A stretch of 38,436 nt of DNA from Promethearchaeota archaeon. Its GTDB lineage: Archaea > Asgardarchaeota > Lokiarchaeia > Sigyniarchaeales > SOKP01. Each line of letters opens with the position of its first letter. The first letter of the stretch is position 1. A program made the position numbers and the translations under genes. Positions 16,270-23,990 of the stretch are shown piece after piece. Below the pieces are notes generated by a model. The model worked only from the letters and a program-made list of their open reading frames with translations, did no database searches and was not told the DNA's origin. The stretch covers positions 1 through 38,436 of the forward strand of contig SDNY01000023.1 of assembly GCA_004524535.1 (NCBI GenBank), written 5' to 3'.

Positions 16270-17323
16270 ACCTAAAGAACTCTTAGATAGGATAAAATCT
16301 GGAAAGGCAACTTGGTCAGATTATTCTAAGTTTTTAGAATTGGGGGTGAATGATTTAGAACCATTTTTCAATCTTGCTTATAAAAAAACTTTGCAAAATT
16401 TTGGAAATCAATTAAAAATATACACTCCAAACAAGAGATTTCCAGCAATTAGTATAACTGGAAATGAATGTGCTTTAGGTTGTGAGCATTGCGATAAGAA
16501 GTACTTGAAGGGTATGAAATCACTTCAAAATAATGCAGATTTAGAAACTTATCTAATAGAACTTTCTAAAAATAATGGAGTTGGTGCCTTAATCTCTGGA
16601 GGCTGTGATCCTGAAGGAGCCGTCCCTTTAATAGGTTTTCTAGATACAATTAAAAAAATAAAAAATCAAACTAATTTAGTTATTAACGTCCACACAGGGT
16701 TATTAAATGAAGAAACCGCAAAGAAGCTGGCTGATGCTAAGGTAGATATAATTTCATTTGATATAAATATGGATAATGAAATTATTAAAGAGATATACCA
16801 TTTAAATAAAGATTTAGATGATTATAAAAGAGCTGTAAGTTTAATAAAAAAATATAACTTAAATTTTGTTCCGCATACTTGTATAGGATTGTTTTATGGA
16901 AGACTACATAAGGAATTGGAATCAATCAAATTTTTAAAAGAATTAAATCCATCTTTAATAGTATTAATCGCCTTAATCCCTCCAAAAAGTTCCAAAGATA
17001 ATAGCATTATTAAATTTGAGACTCCAAAGCCAGTTGATATAGCCAAAATAATTGCAGCGATTAGATTTCTATTTCCTTATACTGAAATTTCATTAGGTTG
17101 CATGAGACCACGAAAAAATATGAAAATTGACATCGAGAAATATGCTGTTAGAGCAGGAATTACGAGGATTGAAAATCCTTCAAAAAAAACGCTTAATTGG
17201 GTAAAAAAAAGAAATCCAGAGGTTTTATTCAAATTTTATTCTTCATGTTGTGCAATTCCGAATAAATTTGAGAAAGTTTCAGAAAGTTCTGAAAAAGAAA
17301 TTAAAAGATATTTAAATAATTAG
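16262..17323 (+). CDS. radical SAM lipoyl synthase component (LipS1/LipS2 type), gene B
   Basis: This is a 353-residue radical SAM protein with Cys70-x3-Cys74-x2-Cys77 (NECALGCEHCDKKYL), LISGGCDPEGAVPL, and late cysteines (LGCMRPR and SSCCAIP near 330) that could ligate an auxiliary cluster. It overlaps the LplA-family gene by 8 bases, so it is part of the same operon. With gene A at 14475 it matches the two-component archaeal lipoyl synthase pattern, where two radical SAM proteins each insert one sulfur into the octanoyl chain. Assignment to LipS1 or LipS2 is left open. Confidence 0.75.
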   Translation: MSKPKELLDRIKSGKATWSDYSKFLELGVNDLEPFFNLAYKKTLQNFGNQLKIYTPNKRFPAISITGNECALGCEHCDKKYLKGMKSLQNNADLETYLIELSKNNGVGALISGGCDPEGAVPLIGFLDTIKKIKNQTNLVINVHTGLLNEETAKKLADAKVDIISFDINMDNEIIKEIYHLNKDLDDYKRAVSLIKKYNLNFVPHTCIGLFYGRLHKELESIKFLKELNPSLIVLIALIPPKSSKDNSIIKFETPKPVDIAKIIAAIRFLFPYTEISLGCMRPRKNMKIDIEKYAVRAGITRIENPSKKTLNWVKKRNPEVLFKFYSSCCAIPNKFEKVSESSEKEIKRYLNN

Positions 17324-17357
17324 ATCTTATCAATTCCTAAGAAATAAGGTATAATAA

Positions 17358-18338
17358 ATGAATGCAATTATAGCAAAAGATTTATCTAAATTTTTTAAAC
17401 AATCTAAAGGAAAAAAAAAAGAAAAAAAAAGTAAACAAGTTCAACAAAAAGAGACTAACTTAATTTGTGCTGTTGATAATATTAGTTTTAAAGTTAAATA
17501 TGGTGAGATATTTGGATTTTTAGGACCCAATGGCGCAGGAAAAACAACAACAATCCGAATGTTAACGGGTGTTTTAAAACCATCCAGTGGGAATATAACA
17601 ATTTTTGGTGAAAATGTCTGGAAACATCCTATCAGAGTAAAACAAATAATGGGTAATGTTCCTGAAATGGCAAATGTATATTTAGATCTAACAGGTATTC
17701 AAAACTTAGATTTCATCGGAGAAATTTATGGAATTCCAAAAAAAGAGAGAAACGAACTTGCCGAAAATTTACTTAAAAAATTTGAATTATTTGACAGACG
17801 TTATTCTAAAGCTAAAAAATATTCAAAAGGTATGAAACAGAGATTATTATTATGTATGGCATTGATGAGCAGCCCTAAAATCTTATTTTTAGACGAACCA
17901 ACTTCTGGTTTAGATGTCCAATCGGCACGAATTATAAAGCAACTCATAAGAGAATATAATAAATCGGGAATGACTATTTTCCTGACCACTCACGATATGG
18001 ACGTCGCTAATGAATTATGCAATCGTATTGCAATAATTAATAAAGGTAAAATCATTGGTTTAGATTCTCCGGAAAACTTGAGAAATTTAAAACAAGAGTA
18101 TCAAGCAATTGATCTATACCTGATAAATGATTTGAATCAGAAAGAGGTAGAAAAATTAAGTACCATAAAAGAAGTTAGAAAGATCGAAGATCATTATCAC
18201 ATAATAGTTCATGATATTAATAACGGTATTTTTGAAATTATTGAATACTTGAAATCAAACAATATTAAAGTAAAAAAAATAAATACTTATGAACCTCATT
18301 TAGAGGATGTTTTTGTAAAAATGGTTAATGGAGGGTGA
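17358..18338 (+). CDS. ABC transporter ATP-binding protein (ABC-2 type exporter)
   Basis: This 326-residue ATPase has Walker A GPNGAGKT (56-63), signature SKGMKQRL, Walker B ILFLDEPTSGLD and the switch region TTHDMD. A C-terminal domain of about 90 residues is typical of the drug/polysaccharide exporter (CcmA/NatA-like) group. A lysine-rich stretch at residues 15-31 (KGKKKEKKSKQ) interrupts the first strand region, where family members have only a few residues. Its stop overlaps the start of the permease gene (GTGA), so the two form a transporter. The substrate is unknown. It starts 34 bases after the LipS-like gene and may share its transcript. Confidence 0.92.
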   Translation: MNAIIAKDLSKFFKQSKGKKKEKKSKQVQQKETNLICAVDNISFKVKYGEIFGFLGPNGAGKTTTIRMLTGVLKPSSGNITIFGENVWKHPIRVKQIMGNVPEMANVYLDLTGIQNLDFIGEIYGIPKKERNELAENLLKKFELFDRRYSKAKKYSKGMKQRLLLCMALMSSPKILFLDEPTSGLDVQSARIIKQLIREYNKSGMTIFLTTHDMDVANELCNRIAIINKGKIIGLDSPENLRNLKQEYQAIDLYLINDLNQKEVEKLSTIKEVRKIEDHYHIIVHDINNGIFEIIEYLKSNNIKVKKINTYEPHLEDVFVKMVNGG

Positions 18339-19135
18339 TTATAATTAGTAAAATAAATGAAAATTTTTTACAAAATTTAAAATCTAAGAGTTTTTTAACA
18401 CAAATTAAAAGATCTTTTGCGATAGCTAAGAAAGATTTAAGAATATATTATAATAAAGGACCTGTAGTAATTCAAGGAATATTGTTTCCAATCATGTTAT
18501 TTTTTGCTTTTACTGTTGGGAGAAATATTCTTCCGATTTATATAATTTCTGGGCTTATGGCAATGGTTTTATTCTTAACTTCAACATCTATTGGTCCAGT
18601 AGTTTTTCCATGGGAGACTCGACAAAAGACTTTAGAACGATTGATATCTTGTCCGATTTCAATAAAAACAATTTTACTTGGTAATGTGTGGAGCTCATTT
18701 ATTTTCGGTTGTATATTTTCTGCTATCCCGATGGTTTTAGGTGTGTTTATTTTTGGATTATGGTCATATATAAATATTTTAATCATAATCATCGGAATTA
18801 TAATAGCGGCTTTTGCATATTCAAGCTTCAGCTTAATATTATCAGTTCCTCCAACAGATACACCCGCAAATACTATGATTCTAACTATTTTAATAAAATT
18901 TCCAATTGTATTCATGAGTCCATTGTTTATGCCAATTTCATTAGCGCCATTAGCCTTAATATCCCCGCTTACATATTTCATTGATGTTATTAATATTGGT
19001 TTAGGTGAAGTTAGTGCTTTTGGAACTTATGGTGTAATTCTCGATTTTTTTATACTTATAATTTTTGGATTCGGATTTTTATTCTTAGCTTTTACATTGC
19101 ACACTATTACTTTGCAAAAAAGATTTCGAGGGTAA
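18335..19135 (+). CDS. ABC-2 type permease
   Basis: This is a 266-residue membrane protein with a soluble N-terminus of about 50 residues and about six hydrophobic segments (residues 50-65, 68-85, 112-137, 145-167, 185-215 and 232-255). ETRQKTLERL and SPLTYFIDVI are typical of ABC-2 exporter permeases. The GTG start overlaps the TGA of the ATPase gene. The purine-rich GGAGGG directly before it is too close for normal use, so translation may depend on coupling or begin a few codons later. Confidence 0.88.
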   Translation: MIIISKINENFLQNLKSKSFLTQIKRSFAIAKKDLRIYYNKGPVVIQGILFPIMLFFAFTVGRNILPIYIISGLMAMVLFLTSTSIGPVVFPWETRQKTLERLISCPISIKTILLGNVWSSFIFGCIFSAIPMVLGVFIFGLWSYINILIIIIGIIIAAFAYSSFSLILSVPPTDTPANTMILTILIKFPIVFMSPLFMPISLAPLALISPLTYFIDVINIGLGEVSAFGTYGVILDFFILIIFGFGFLFLAFTLHTITLQKRFRG

Positions 19136-19274
19136 CCACAGTCTCAAATCTGGTTGCGATAATTTTCTTGTTTGCATTTTTAACTTTTTTAAGTCTTATA
19201 ATTTTAACTTGAACAATCGCAAGTAGATCGTCATCATCAAATGGTTTTGTAAGATAATCATCAACACCCAGCAT
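19107..19274 (-). pseudogene. remnant of a response-regulator receiver domain
   Basis: Read on the minus strand, the 55 codons starting MLGVDDYLTKPFDDDDLLAI encode the last third of a CheY-like receiver domain: the DDYLTKPF stretch carries the conserved Lys-Pro of beta-5. A stop codon lies a few codons upstream of this Met. The phospho-acceptor half is absent, and the end runs 29 bases into the permease gene. It looks like a broken gene remnant rather than a functional protein. The rest of the gap to 19551 holds two regulatory palindromes and no other gene I can support. Confidence 0.6.
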
Positions 19275-19393
19275 TTTTCCAAAATATTATACACAAGAAA
19301 ACAATGCCGAAAAGGCTTTCAAGTACGCAAAAATTAAATAAAAAATGAAAAATTTAACTATTGAAAATATGAATTTAATGATTAAATAAATAT

Positions 19394-19407
19394 TGAATAA
19401 TCATTCA
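19394..19407. promoter_or_regulatory. palindromic operator TGAAT-N4-ATTCA, distal copy before DUF5320 gene 1
   Basis: TGAATAATCATTCA. Identical to the copy at 19454, whose start is exactly 60 bp away. It lies 145 bases before the ATG at 19552. Both half-sites are perfect. See the palindrome findings for the full set. Confidence 0.7.
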
Positions 19408-19453
19408 GTTCATTCTCCTATTTTTTTGATAGCATAGAATGTGAGATCAATTA

Positions 19454-19467
19454 TGAATAATCATTCA
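19454..19467. promoter_or_regulatory. palindromic operator TGAAT-N4-ATTCA, proximal copy before DUF5320 gene 1
   Basis: TGAATAATCATTCA, 84 bases before the ATG at 19552. A TATA-like stretch (CTTAAATAATATAA) follows within 10 bases, so a bound protein would sit next to or over the TFB/TBP site. Confidence 0.72.
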
Positions 19468-19551
19468 ATAAAACTTAAATAATATAATAACTATTATTTA
19501 ATTAGAAACAAATTAAAAAAAATAAAAAAAAAAAGAGTTGAAAAAATTAAT

Positions 19552-19953
19552 ATGCCACGCGGAGATAGAACTGGACCAAGAGGATTAGGTCCGATGACTG
19601 GAAGAGGATTAGGCTATTGTGCTGGATATGATACTCCAGGCTATACCAAGGGCTTCGGCATGGGATTAGGGCGAGGACTCGGCTGGGGTAGAGGTGGAGG
19701 CTGGGGCAGAGGTGGCGGTTGGGGTAGAAGTGGAGGTTTTTGGGGATATAATGCTCCATATTACGGACCAAATGTAGTTCCGCCTCCCGCTTACGGAGTT
19801 GCACCTCCTGTTTATCCATCTACAACTACACCTGAAGCTCAATTAAATATGCTTAAGCAAGAAAAGCAATATTTAGAGTCTGAAATGGAAAACATTAAAA
19901 GCGCAATGGAAAATATCTCAAAAAGAATTAATGATTTAGAAAAATCTGAATAA
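19552..19953 (+). CDS. DUF5320-type Gly/Arg-rich protein with C-terminal coiled coil (copy 1)
   Basis: This is a 133-residue protein starting MPRGDRTGPRGLGPMTGRG, followed by GYCAGYDTPGYTKG, a Trp-Gly-Arg-Gly repeat region (about 42-65), a Pro/Tyr-rich linker, and a C-terminal helix of about 45 residues from PEAQLNMLKQEKQ that is a clear coiled coil. This layout matches the DUF5320 family often found beside NifX-like, MinD-like and DUF134 genes in anaerobes. Function is unknown. The single cysteine (Cys24) and the Met/Gly content could suit metal or cluster contact, but that is speculation. A second copy is at 23565. Two palindromic operators precede it. Confidence 0.82.
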   Translation: MPRGDRTGPRGLGPMTGRGLGYCAGYDTPGYTKGFGMGLGRGLGWGRGGGWGRGGGWGRSGGFWGYNAPYYGPNVVPPPAYGVAPPVYPSTTTPEAQLNMLKQEKQYLESEMENIKSAMENISKRINDLEKSE

Positions 19954-19954
19954 A

Positions 19955-19977
19955 TTTTTTTTTTATTTTTTATTTTT
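19955..19977 (+). terminator. T-rich transcript end after DUF5320 gene 1
   Basis: A run of ten T, then further T-rich sequence, begins just after the stop codon at 19951-19953. The following gap to 20122 separates this gene from the convergent feoB. Confidence 0.45.
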
Positions 19978-20122
19978 AAATAAATTCAAAATTCCTCCTA
20001 TAATTTTGAAATAATTTGAAATCGCTCTTATCATTATAACAAAGGAAATTTATATTTATAGACCTTCTAAAAATTAATTTTTAACAAAATTTTGATAAAA
20101 ATTAAAGATTCAATATTTTTGA

Positions 20123-22276
20123 TTAAAAAAAATTAGTAAAAAATACATAGCCCCAATATACCGCACCACCAATTAACAATGCTATAACAATCTCAGAGAG
20201 CGATATTGAAAGCGAATATCTCCAACTGGTCTGTTTAGCGATTATAATCGCGGTCGCGAGACAAGGAAAATATAACATAATTATTAAACAGAAAACAATC
20301 ATTTGTATCGGTGTCATCAGTTCTAATATAGTTACTCCCATTGAAGCTGCTAAAATGGCTAGAAGGACTAAAGTTAATTCTTTTCGTAAAATACCATAAA
20401 TTAAAAAGACACCAACAACAACAGGTAATCCTAACCAAAGAACGGTGATTGGAGATAACACGATATTAATTGGCTCCAAAAGATTGAAGATTAACATGAT
20501 TTCTAATAAGATTCCTAAGATGATAATAATTGGTAGAGCTTTAAATATAAATTCCTTACTTCTCATATACGTTTGTTTAACAATTACATTAGGGTTAGGA
20601 ACGCGATAATCGTGCATTTCCATAATTAATTCTGTACATTCACCAGGCATTATTTTTTTTAATATTCTTCCTACTAATAGAATTACAGAAAAATTTATAA
20701 TGAACAAAAATAAAACCCATAAAAGCCCTAAATAACGCCCAACTAAACCTAGAACTACCGTCATCACTGCTGCGCAAGGAACGAGTGAAGTTAACGCAAC
20801 TGATATCTTCTTTTCGCGTTCAGTCTCCATTATTCTACACCCAGCACATGCGGGGACATTACATCCAAAACCTAAGATCATTGGAATTATCGTCTTTCCA
20901 TGAACACCTATTACGTGCATTACTCTATCCATAAGGAAAGCTGCTCGTGGTAGGTATCCTGAATCTTGAAGTATTTCGATGATAAGAAAAAATGGTATGA
21001 CATATACAAGAACTCCTCCAACAGCTCCAAAAAATCCGCCCATTGCCCCATCCCACAGAAGTTTAACCCAAAAATTATCTTCACCGTAAGTAGCATATAT
21101 GGGTATGCTTAAATTCATAAATAAATCTTCTACTAATCCGCCTAAAAAATCGCCAACAATAAAGGTAAATGCATAGATTCCAACAATTACTAATACTAAT
21201 ATTACATAACCCCATATTGAATGCGTTGTAATGTGATCAATTTTTTCGGCCAATGTTTCCTTAATTGTTTCTGGATTATAATCTAGGACCGTTTTTTCAA
21301 TTATTTTATGGATATTGTTATAAATTTCGGAAGATATTATTGTATTAATGTCTTCACCATGAAGATCTTCCAATTCTTTACGATATTTTTCAGCTTTCTT
21401 AATAATATGTTTAGATTTATCATCAAAATCAAAAATATTAATTATTTCCTCATCATTTTCTAAAATTTTTATTGCTAAAAATCGTGAAGGATAGTTGAAT
21501 TGTAAAAAATACTCTCGATATTCATTAATCAATATGAGTAAGTCCTTTATCTTTAATTCAACTTCCTTACCATAGGAAAGTATTGATGATAAATCAGGAA
21601 ATTGAAAATATTTCTGTGCGGATCTCTCTTGAGCAATTTTAAGTTTACTTTCTTCCCTTAAATGATAATCATGACTAAGATGTTCATGTTTGTTTTTTCC
21701 ACCTTCAACATAATGAGAATGGGGATGATGAAATATGACTAATTCGATAGCCTCTTCTAATAATTGATGAACTCCTGTACCATGTACCGCAACAACAGGA
21801 AGAACTGGTAATTTAAAGATTTCTTCTAACCTTTTGAAATCTAAGTCAATTTTTCTTTTCCTGAGTATGTCCATTTGATTGATTGCCAGGATCATTGGAA
21901 CTTCTAATTCTAAAAGCTGAAATGTAAAAAATAAGTTACGCTCTAAATTAGTGGCGTCAATCACGTTTATAATAATATCTACCTCTTCAGAAACAATATA
22001 TTCTCGACTTACGATTTCTTCCAAAGAATAAGTAGATAAGCTATATATACCAGGTAGATCGACGATATTAAATTGGTAGCCTAAAAAATTAAGATGACCT
22101 TCCATTCTTTCTACAGTTTTGCCAGGCCAATTTCCGATTGTTTGCGAGAGACCAGTTAATTGGTTGAAAATTACTGATTTCCCTACATTTGGATTACCTG
22201 CTAAAGCTATATTAATTATATCCTTATATTTTCCATTATTTTTATTCGATTTCTTCTTTGGAGGATGACAGCTCAT
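20123..22276 (-). CDS. feoB: ferrous iron transporter FeoB
   Basis: FeoB imports Fe2+ across the membrane using an N-terminal G domain. In the 717 residues, G1 is GNPNVGKS (27-34), the G2 Thr is in WPGKTVE, G3 is DLPG (73-76) and G4 is NQMD. A histidine-rich linker follows around 190-215 (FHHPHSHY and KHEHLSHDYH). The membrane domain begins near 350 and carries GFGCNVPACAGCRIMETE with conserved cysteines. Length is at the lower end of the family range. It is 57 bases downstream of feoA on the minus strand. Confidence 0.97.
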   Translation of the reverse strand: MSCHPPKKKSNKNNGKYKDIINIALAGNPNVGKSVIFNQLTGLSQTIGNWPGKTVERMEGHLNFLGYQFNIVDLPGIYSLSTYSLEEIVSREYIVSEEVDIIINVIDATNLERNLFFTFQLLELEVPMILAINQMDILRKRKIDLDFKRLEEIFKLPVLPVVAVHGTGVHQLLEEAIELVIFHHPHSHYVEGGKNKHEHLSHDYHLREESKLKIAQERSAQKYFQFPDLSSILSYGKEVELKIKDLLILINEYREYFLQFNYPSRFLAIKILENDEEIINIFDFDDKSKHIIKKAEKYRKELEDLHGEDINTIISSEIYNNIHKIIEKTVLDYNPETIKETLAEKIDHITTHSIWGYVILVLVIVGIYAFTFIVGDFLGGLVEDLFMNLSIPIYATYGEDNFWVKLLWDGAMGGFFGAVGGVLVYVIPFFLIIEILQDSGYLPRAAFLMDRVMHVIGVHGKTIIPMILGFGCNVPACAGCRIMETEREKKISVALTSLVPCAAVMTVVLGLVGRYLGLLWVLFLFIINFSVILLVGRILKKIMPGECTELIMEMHDYRVPNPNVIVKQTYMRSKEFIFKALPIIIILGILLEIMLIFNLLEPINIVLSPITVLWLGLPVVVGVFLIYGILRKELTLVLLAILAASMGVTILELMTPIQMIVFCLIIMLYFPCLATAIIIAKQTSWRYSLSISLSEIVIALLIGGAVYWGYVFFTNFF

Positions 22277-22303
22277 AATTTTCTCTTATTTAAACTTATT
22301 AAA

Positions 22304-22318
22304 TGAATACATAATTCA
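22304..22318. promoter_or_regulatory. variant palindrome TGAAT-N5-ATTCA before feoB
   Basis: TGAATACATAATTCA has the same half-sites as the regulon palindrome but a 5-base spacer. It lies 27 bases before the feoB start, between feoA and feoB. The changed spacing makes binding by the same protein uncertain. Confidence 0.4.
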
Positions 22319-22333
22319 TATTAAAAAAATTAG

Positions 22334-22633
22334 TTAAAGATCGCAAGTTTGATCACATTCAACAAGAATTTTTGATGCTAAACCTCTACCTATAGCTAAT
22401 GTTGAACCTTTTACAATAATTTCTAATGGTCCATGAAAAGGGGCTTCCCTTTTTTTCTTAATTATCGTTCCAGGAACTATTCCCAAATTCGCTAATCGTC
22501 TTTTTGCTCCGAATCCCGCATTAACACCTAAAACTTTTGTTTTTTCTCCTTTATCGCATTCAGTCAAACATTTAATTAATGGCGTTCCACGCTTTTTATG
22601 ATAATTATGATTTTTATATCTTGAACTTATCAT
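22334..22633 (-). CDS. feoA: FeoA-domain protein (copy 1, upstream of feoB)
   Basis: FeoA is a small SH3-like protein that supports FeoB. Core motifs here are PLIKCLTECDKGEKTKVLGV, AKRRLANLGIVPG, APFHGPLEI and GRGLASKILV. The reading frame is open to 22720, but I place the start at 22633 (MISSRYKNHNY), because GGAGAT lies 8 bases before that ATG and the longer N-terminus is not FeoA-like. That gives 99 residues. It lies upstream of feoB in the same direction. The tail ends in CDQTCDL, an extra Cys pair beyond the fold. Confidence 0.9.
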   Translation of the reverse strand: MISSRYKNHNYHKKRGTPLIKCLTECDKGEKTKVLGVNAGFGAKRRLANLGIVPGTIIKKKREAPFHGPLEIIVKGSTLAIGRGLASKILVECDQTCDL

Positions 22634-23021
22634 TATTTTTATCTCCAAAAGAAACTTTGACTTTATTTGAAAAAAAGAAAAAATCATATTTAAGTTTTTA
22701 GATGCACCAAATTTAATCATTTTTATCTTGATTCTAATATATTATAAGAAAAAGATATTCAAAAATTATAACATATTAATTATACTTTAATATTATTTAA
22801 TATGATCTTTTATATTTAAGAAATTCTCTTTCAATTTAGATTATGAAGATATCATAAAAAAGTTTGAAACTTATTATTTTCATATTAAATGTTTAATTTA
22901 AATGAATCCGATTATTTTTAATTACTATAATATTCTAAATATTATTTAATCCATTATTTCTTCTATATATTTAGTTGGACTTAAATATTAGGAATTCTTT
23001 TTTTTGTGTAAGGTAGTATTA
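22634..23021. other. AT-rich intergenic region between divergent feoA genes
   Basis: These 388 bases separate the two divergent feoA genes and should contain both promoters. The sequence is extremely AT-rich, so TATA boxes cannot be picked reliably. TGAATCCGATTAT near 22900 resembles half of the regulon palindrome, but the second half-site is missing. I see no gene, repeat array or stable hairpin. Confidence 0.5.
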
Positions 23022-23324
23022 ATGGTAAATAATATGAATAACTTTCATAAAAATCATTACAATCATCCTTCAAAACCATTAATAAAATGCTTAACTGATT
23101 GTGAATTAGGTTCAGAATTCACGGTTGTTGGGGTAAATGCTGGTCAGAAGGCAAAAAAACGTCTTGCTCATCTTGGAATTTTTCCTGGTGTGAAAATTAG
23201 CATGAAACATTGTGCACCTTTTCGAGGCCCCATAAATATTATTGTAAAGGGAACATCCATAGTTTTAGGTAGAGGTTTAGCATCTAGAATATTAGTTGAT
23301 TCTGTAAATATGCATAATCAATAG
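23022..23324 (+). CDS. feoA: FeoA-domain protein (copy 2)
   Basis: This is a 100-residue FeoA paralog with PLIKCLTDCELGSEFTVVGV, AKKRLAHLGIFPG, APFRGPINI and GRGLASRILV, closely similar to copy 1. The frame is open from a TTG at 23004, but the ATG at 23022 has AAGGT a few bases upstream and starts a more natural N-terminus (MVNNMNNFHKNH), so I chose it. The first 15 residues contain several His and Asn. It is divergent from copy 1 and alone on its strand until DUF5320 gene 2. A role as second FeoB partner or as a separate iron-responsive adaptor is possible. Confidence 0.88.
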   Translation: MVNNMNNFHKNHYNHPSKPLIKCLTDCELGSEFTVVGVNAGQKAKKRLAHLGIFPGVKISMKHCAPFRGPINIIVKGTSIVLGRGLASRILVDSVNMHNQ

Positions 23325-23435
23325 AAGAATCTGGTTTTATTATCAACATTTTACTCATATTTTATATAACTCAAGAACTAAAACATCAAACTATTATTTA
23401 TCTTATATTTGCTATATTTCTTACGAATATGTTTA

Positions 23436-23449
23436 TGAATGATTATTCA
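23436..23449. promoter_or_regulatory. palindromic operator, distal copy before DUF5320 gene 2
   Basis: TGAATGATTATTCA. Its start is 61 bp before that of the next copy at 23497. This version is the reverse complement of the two copies before DUF5320 gene 1. Confidence 0.72.
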
Positions 23450-23496
23450 ATAATTCAAACAGATATATTTTTATATGAAAAAAACTATTTATATTA

Positions 23497-23510
23497 TGAA
23501 TAATTATTCA
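23497..23510. promoter_or_regulatory. palindromic operator, proximal copy before DUF5320 gene 2
   Basis: TGAATAATTATTCA, a perfect 14-bp palindrome. A TATA-like ATTTATATTA (23487-23496) lies directly before it. The site would thus cover the region between TATA box and transcription start, as expected for repression. Confidence 0.75.
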
Positions 23511-23564
23511 TTATAAGTTACAATATAACAAAACCAAAATTTAAAACCGAGGTGTAAAAAAAAA

Positions 23565-23945
23565 TTGCCTAGAGGTGATGGTACAGGACCTTGGGGTCAA
23601 GGTTCAATGACTGGTAGAGGTTTAGGCTATTGCGCAGGTTATAATACACCAGGATATACTAAGGGACCGGGTATGGGTCTTGGAAGAGGATGGAGTAGTA
23701 GAAGCAGGTTTGGAATTGGTAGAAATTTAGCTTGGCGTAGGGGTTGGGGCAGAGGAGTGGGTGGTTTTGGGAGTTATCGAACTCCTATTTATTTACCATC
23801 CACAATGCCTCAACCAATTGTTCCAGAGAATCAATTAAACATGCTAAAACAAGAAAAACAATTTTTACAATCTGAAATGGAGCGAATTAAAAACGGATTA
23901 GGCGATATTTCTAAAAGAATTGAGGAATTAGAAAAAACTGAATAA
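23565..23945 (+). CDS. DUF5320-type Gly/Arg-rich protein with C-terminal coiled coil (copy 2)
   Basis: This is a 126-residue paralog of the protein at 19552: MPRGDGTGPWGQGSMTGRG, then GYCAGYNTPGYTKG, a Gly/Arg/Trp-rich middle, and a C-terminal coiled coil from PENQLNMLKQEKQ. The start codon is TTG at 23565, chosen because GAGGTG lies 10 bases upstream and the N-terminus then matches copy 1 exactly. Two palindromic operators precede it. The DtxR-like gene follows after 45 bases, although a nine-T run (23949-23957) lies in between and may end part of the transcripts. Function unknown. Confidence 0.85.
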   Translation: MPRGDGTGPWGQGSMTGRGLGYCAGYNTPGYTKGPGMGLGRGWSSRSRFGIGRNLAWRRGWGRGVGGFGSYRTPIYLPSTMPQPIVPENQLNMLKQEKQFLQSEMERIKNGLGDISKRIEELEKTE

Positions 23946-23990
23946 TTATTTTTTTTTAATTTAAAAGTCCTATTAAGAAGATGAAATAGA

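Noticed and set aside
19295-19340. Possible plus-strand gene remnant ending NNAEKAFKYAKIK
   Set aside because: Only about 16 codons read like protein, with no homology I recognise; too short to support.
19676-19740. Short tandem repeat array in DUF5320 gene 1, and similar in the tail at 30460-30555
   Set aside because: The repeats are codons for Gly, Trp, Arg and Met in open reading frames and are explained by low-complexity protein sequence.
22634-22720. N-terminal extension of feoA copy 1 up to the ATG at 22720
   Set aside because: The extra 29 residues are unlike FeoA, and a good ribosome-binding site (GGAGAT) lies directly before the internal ATG at 22633.
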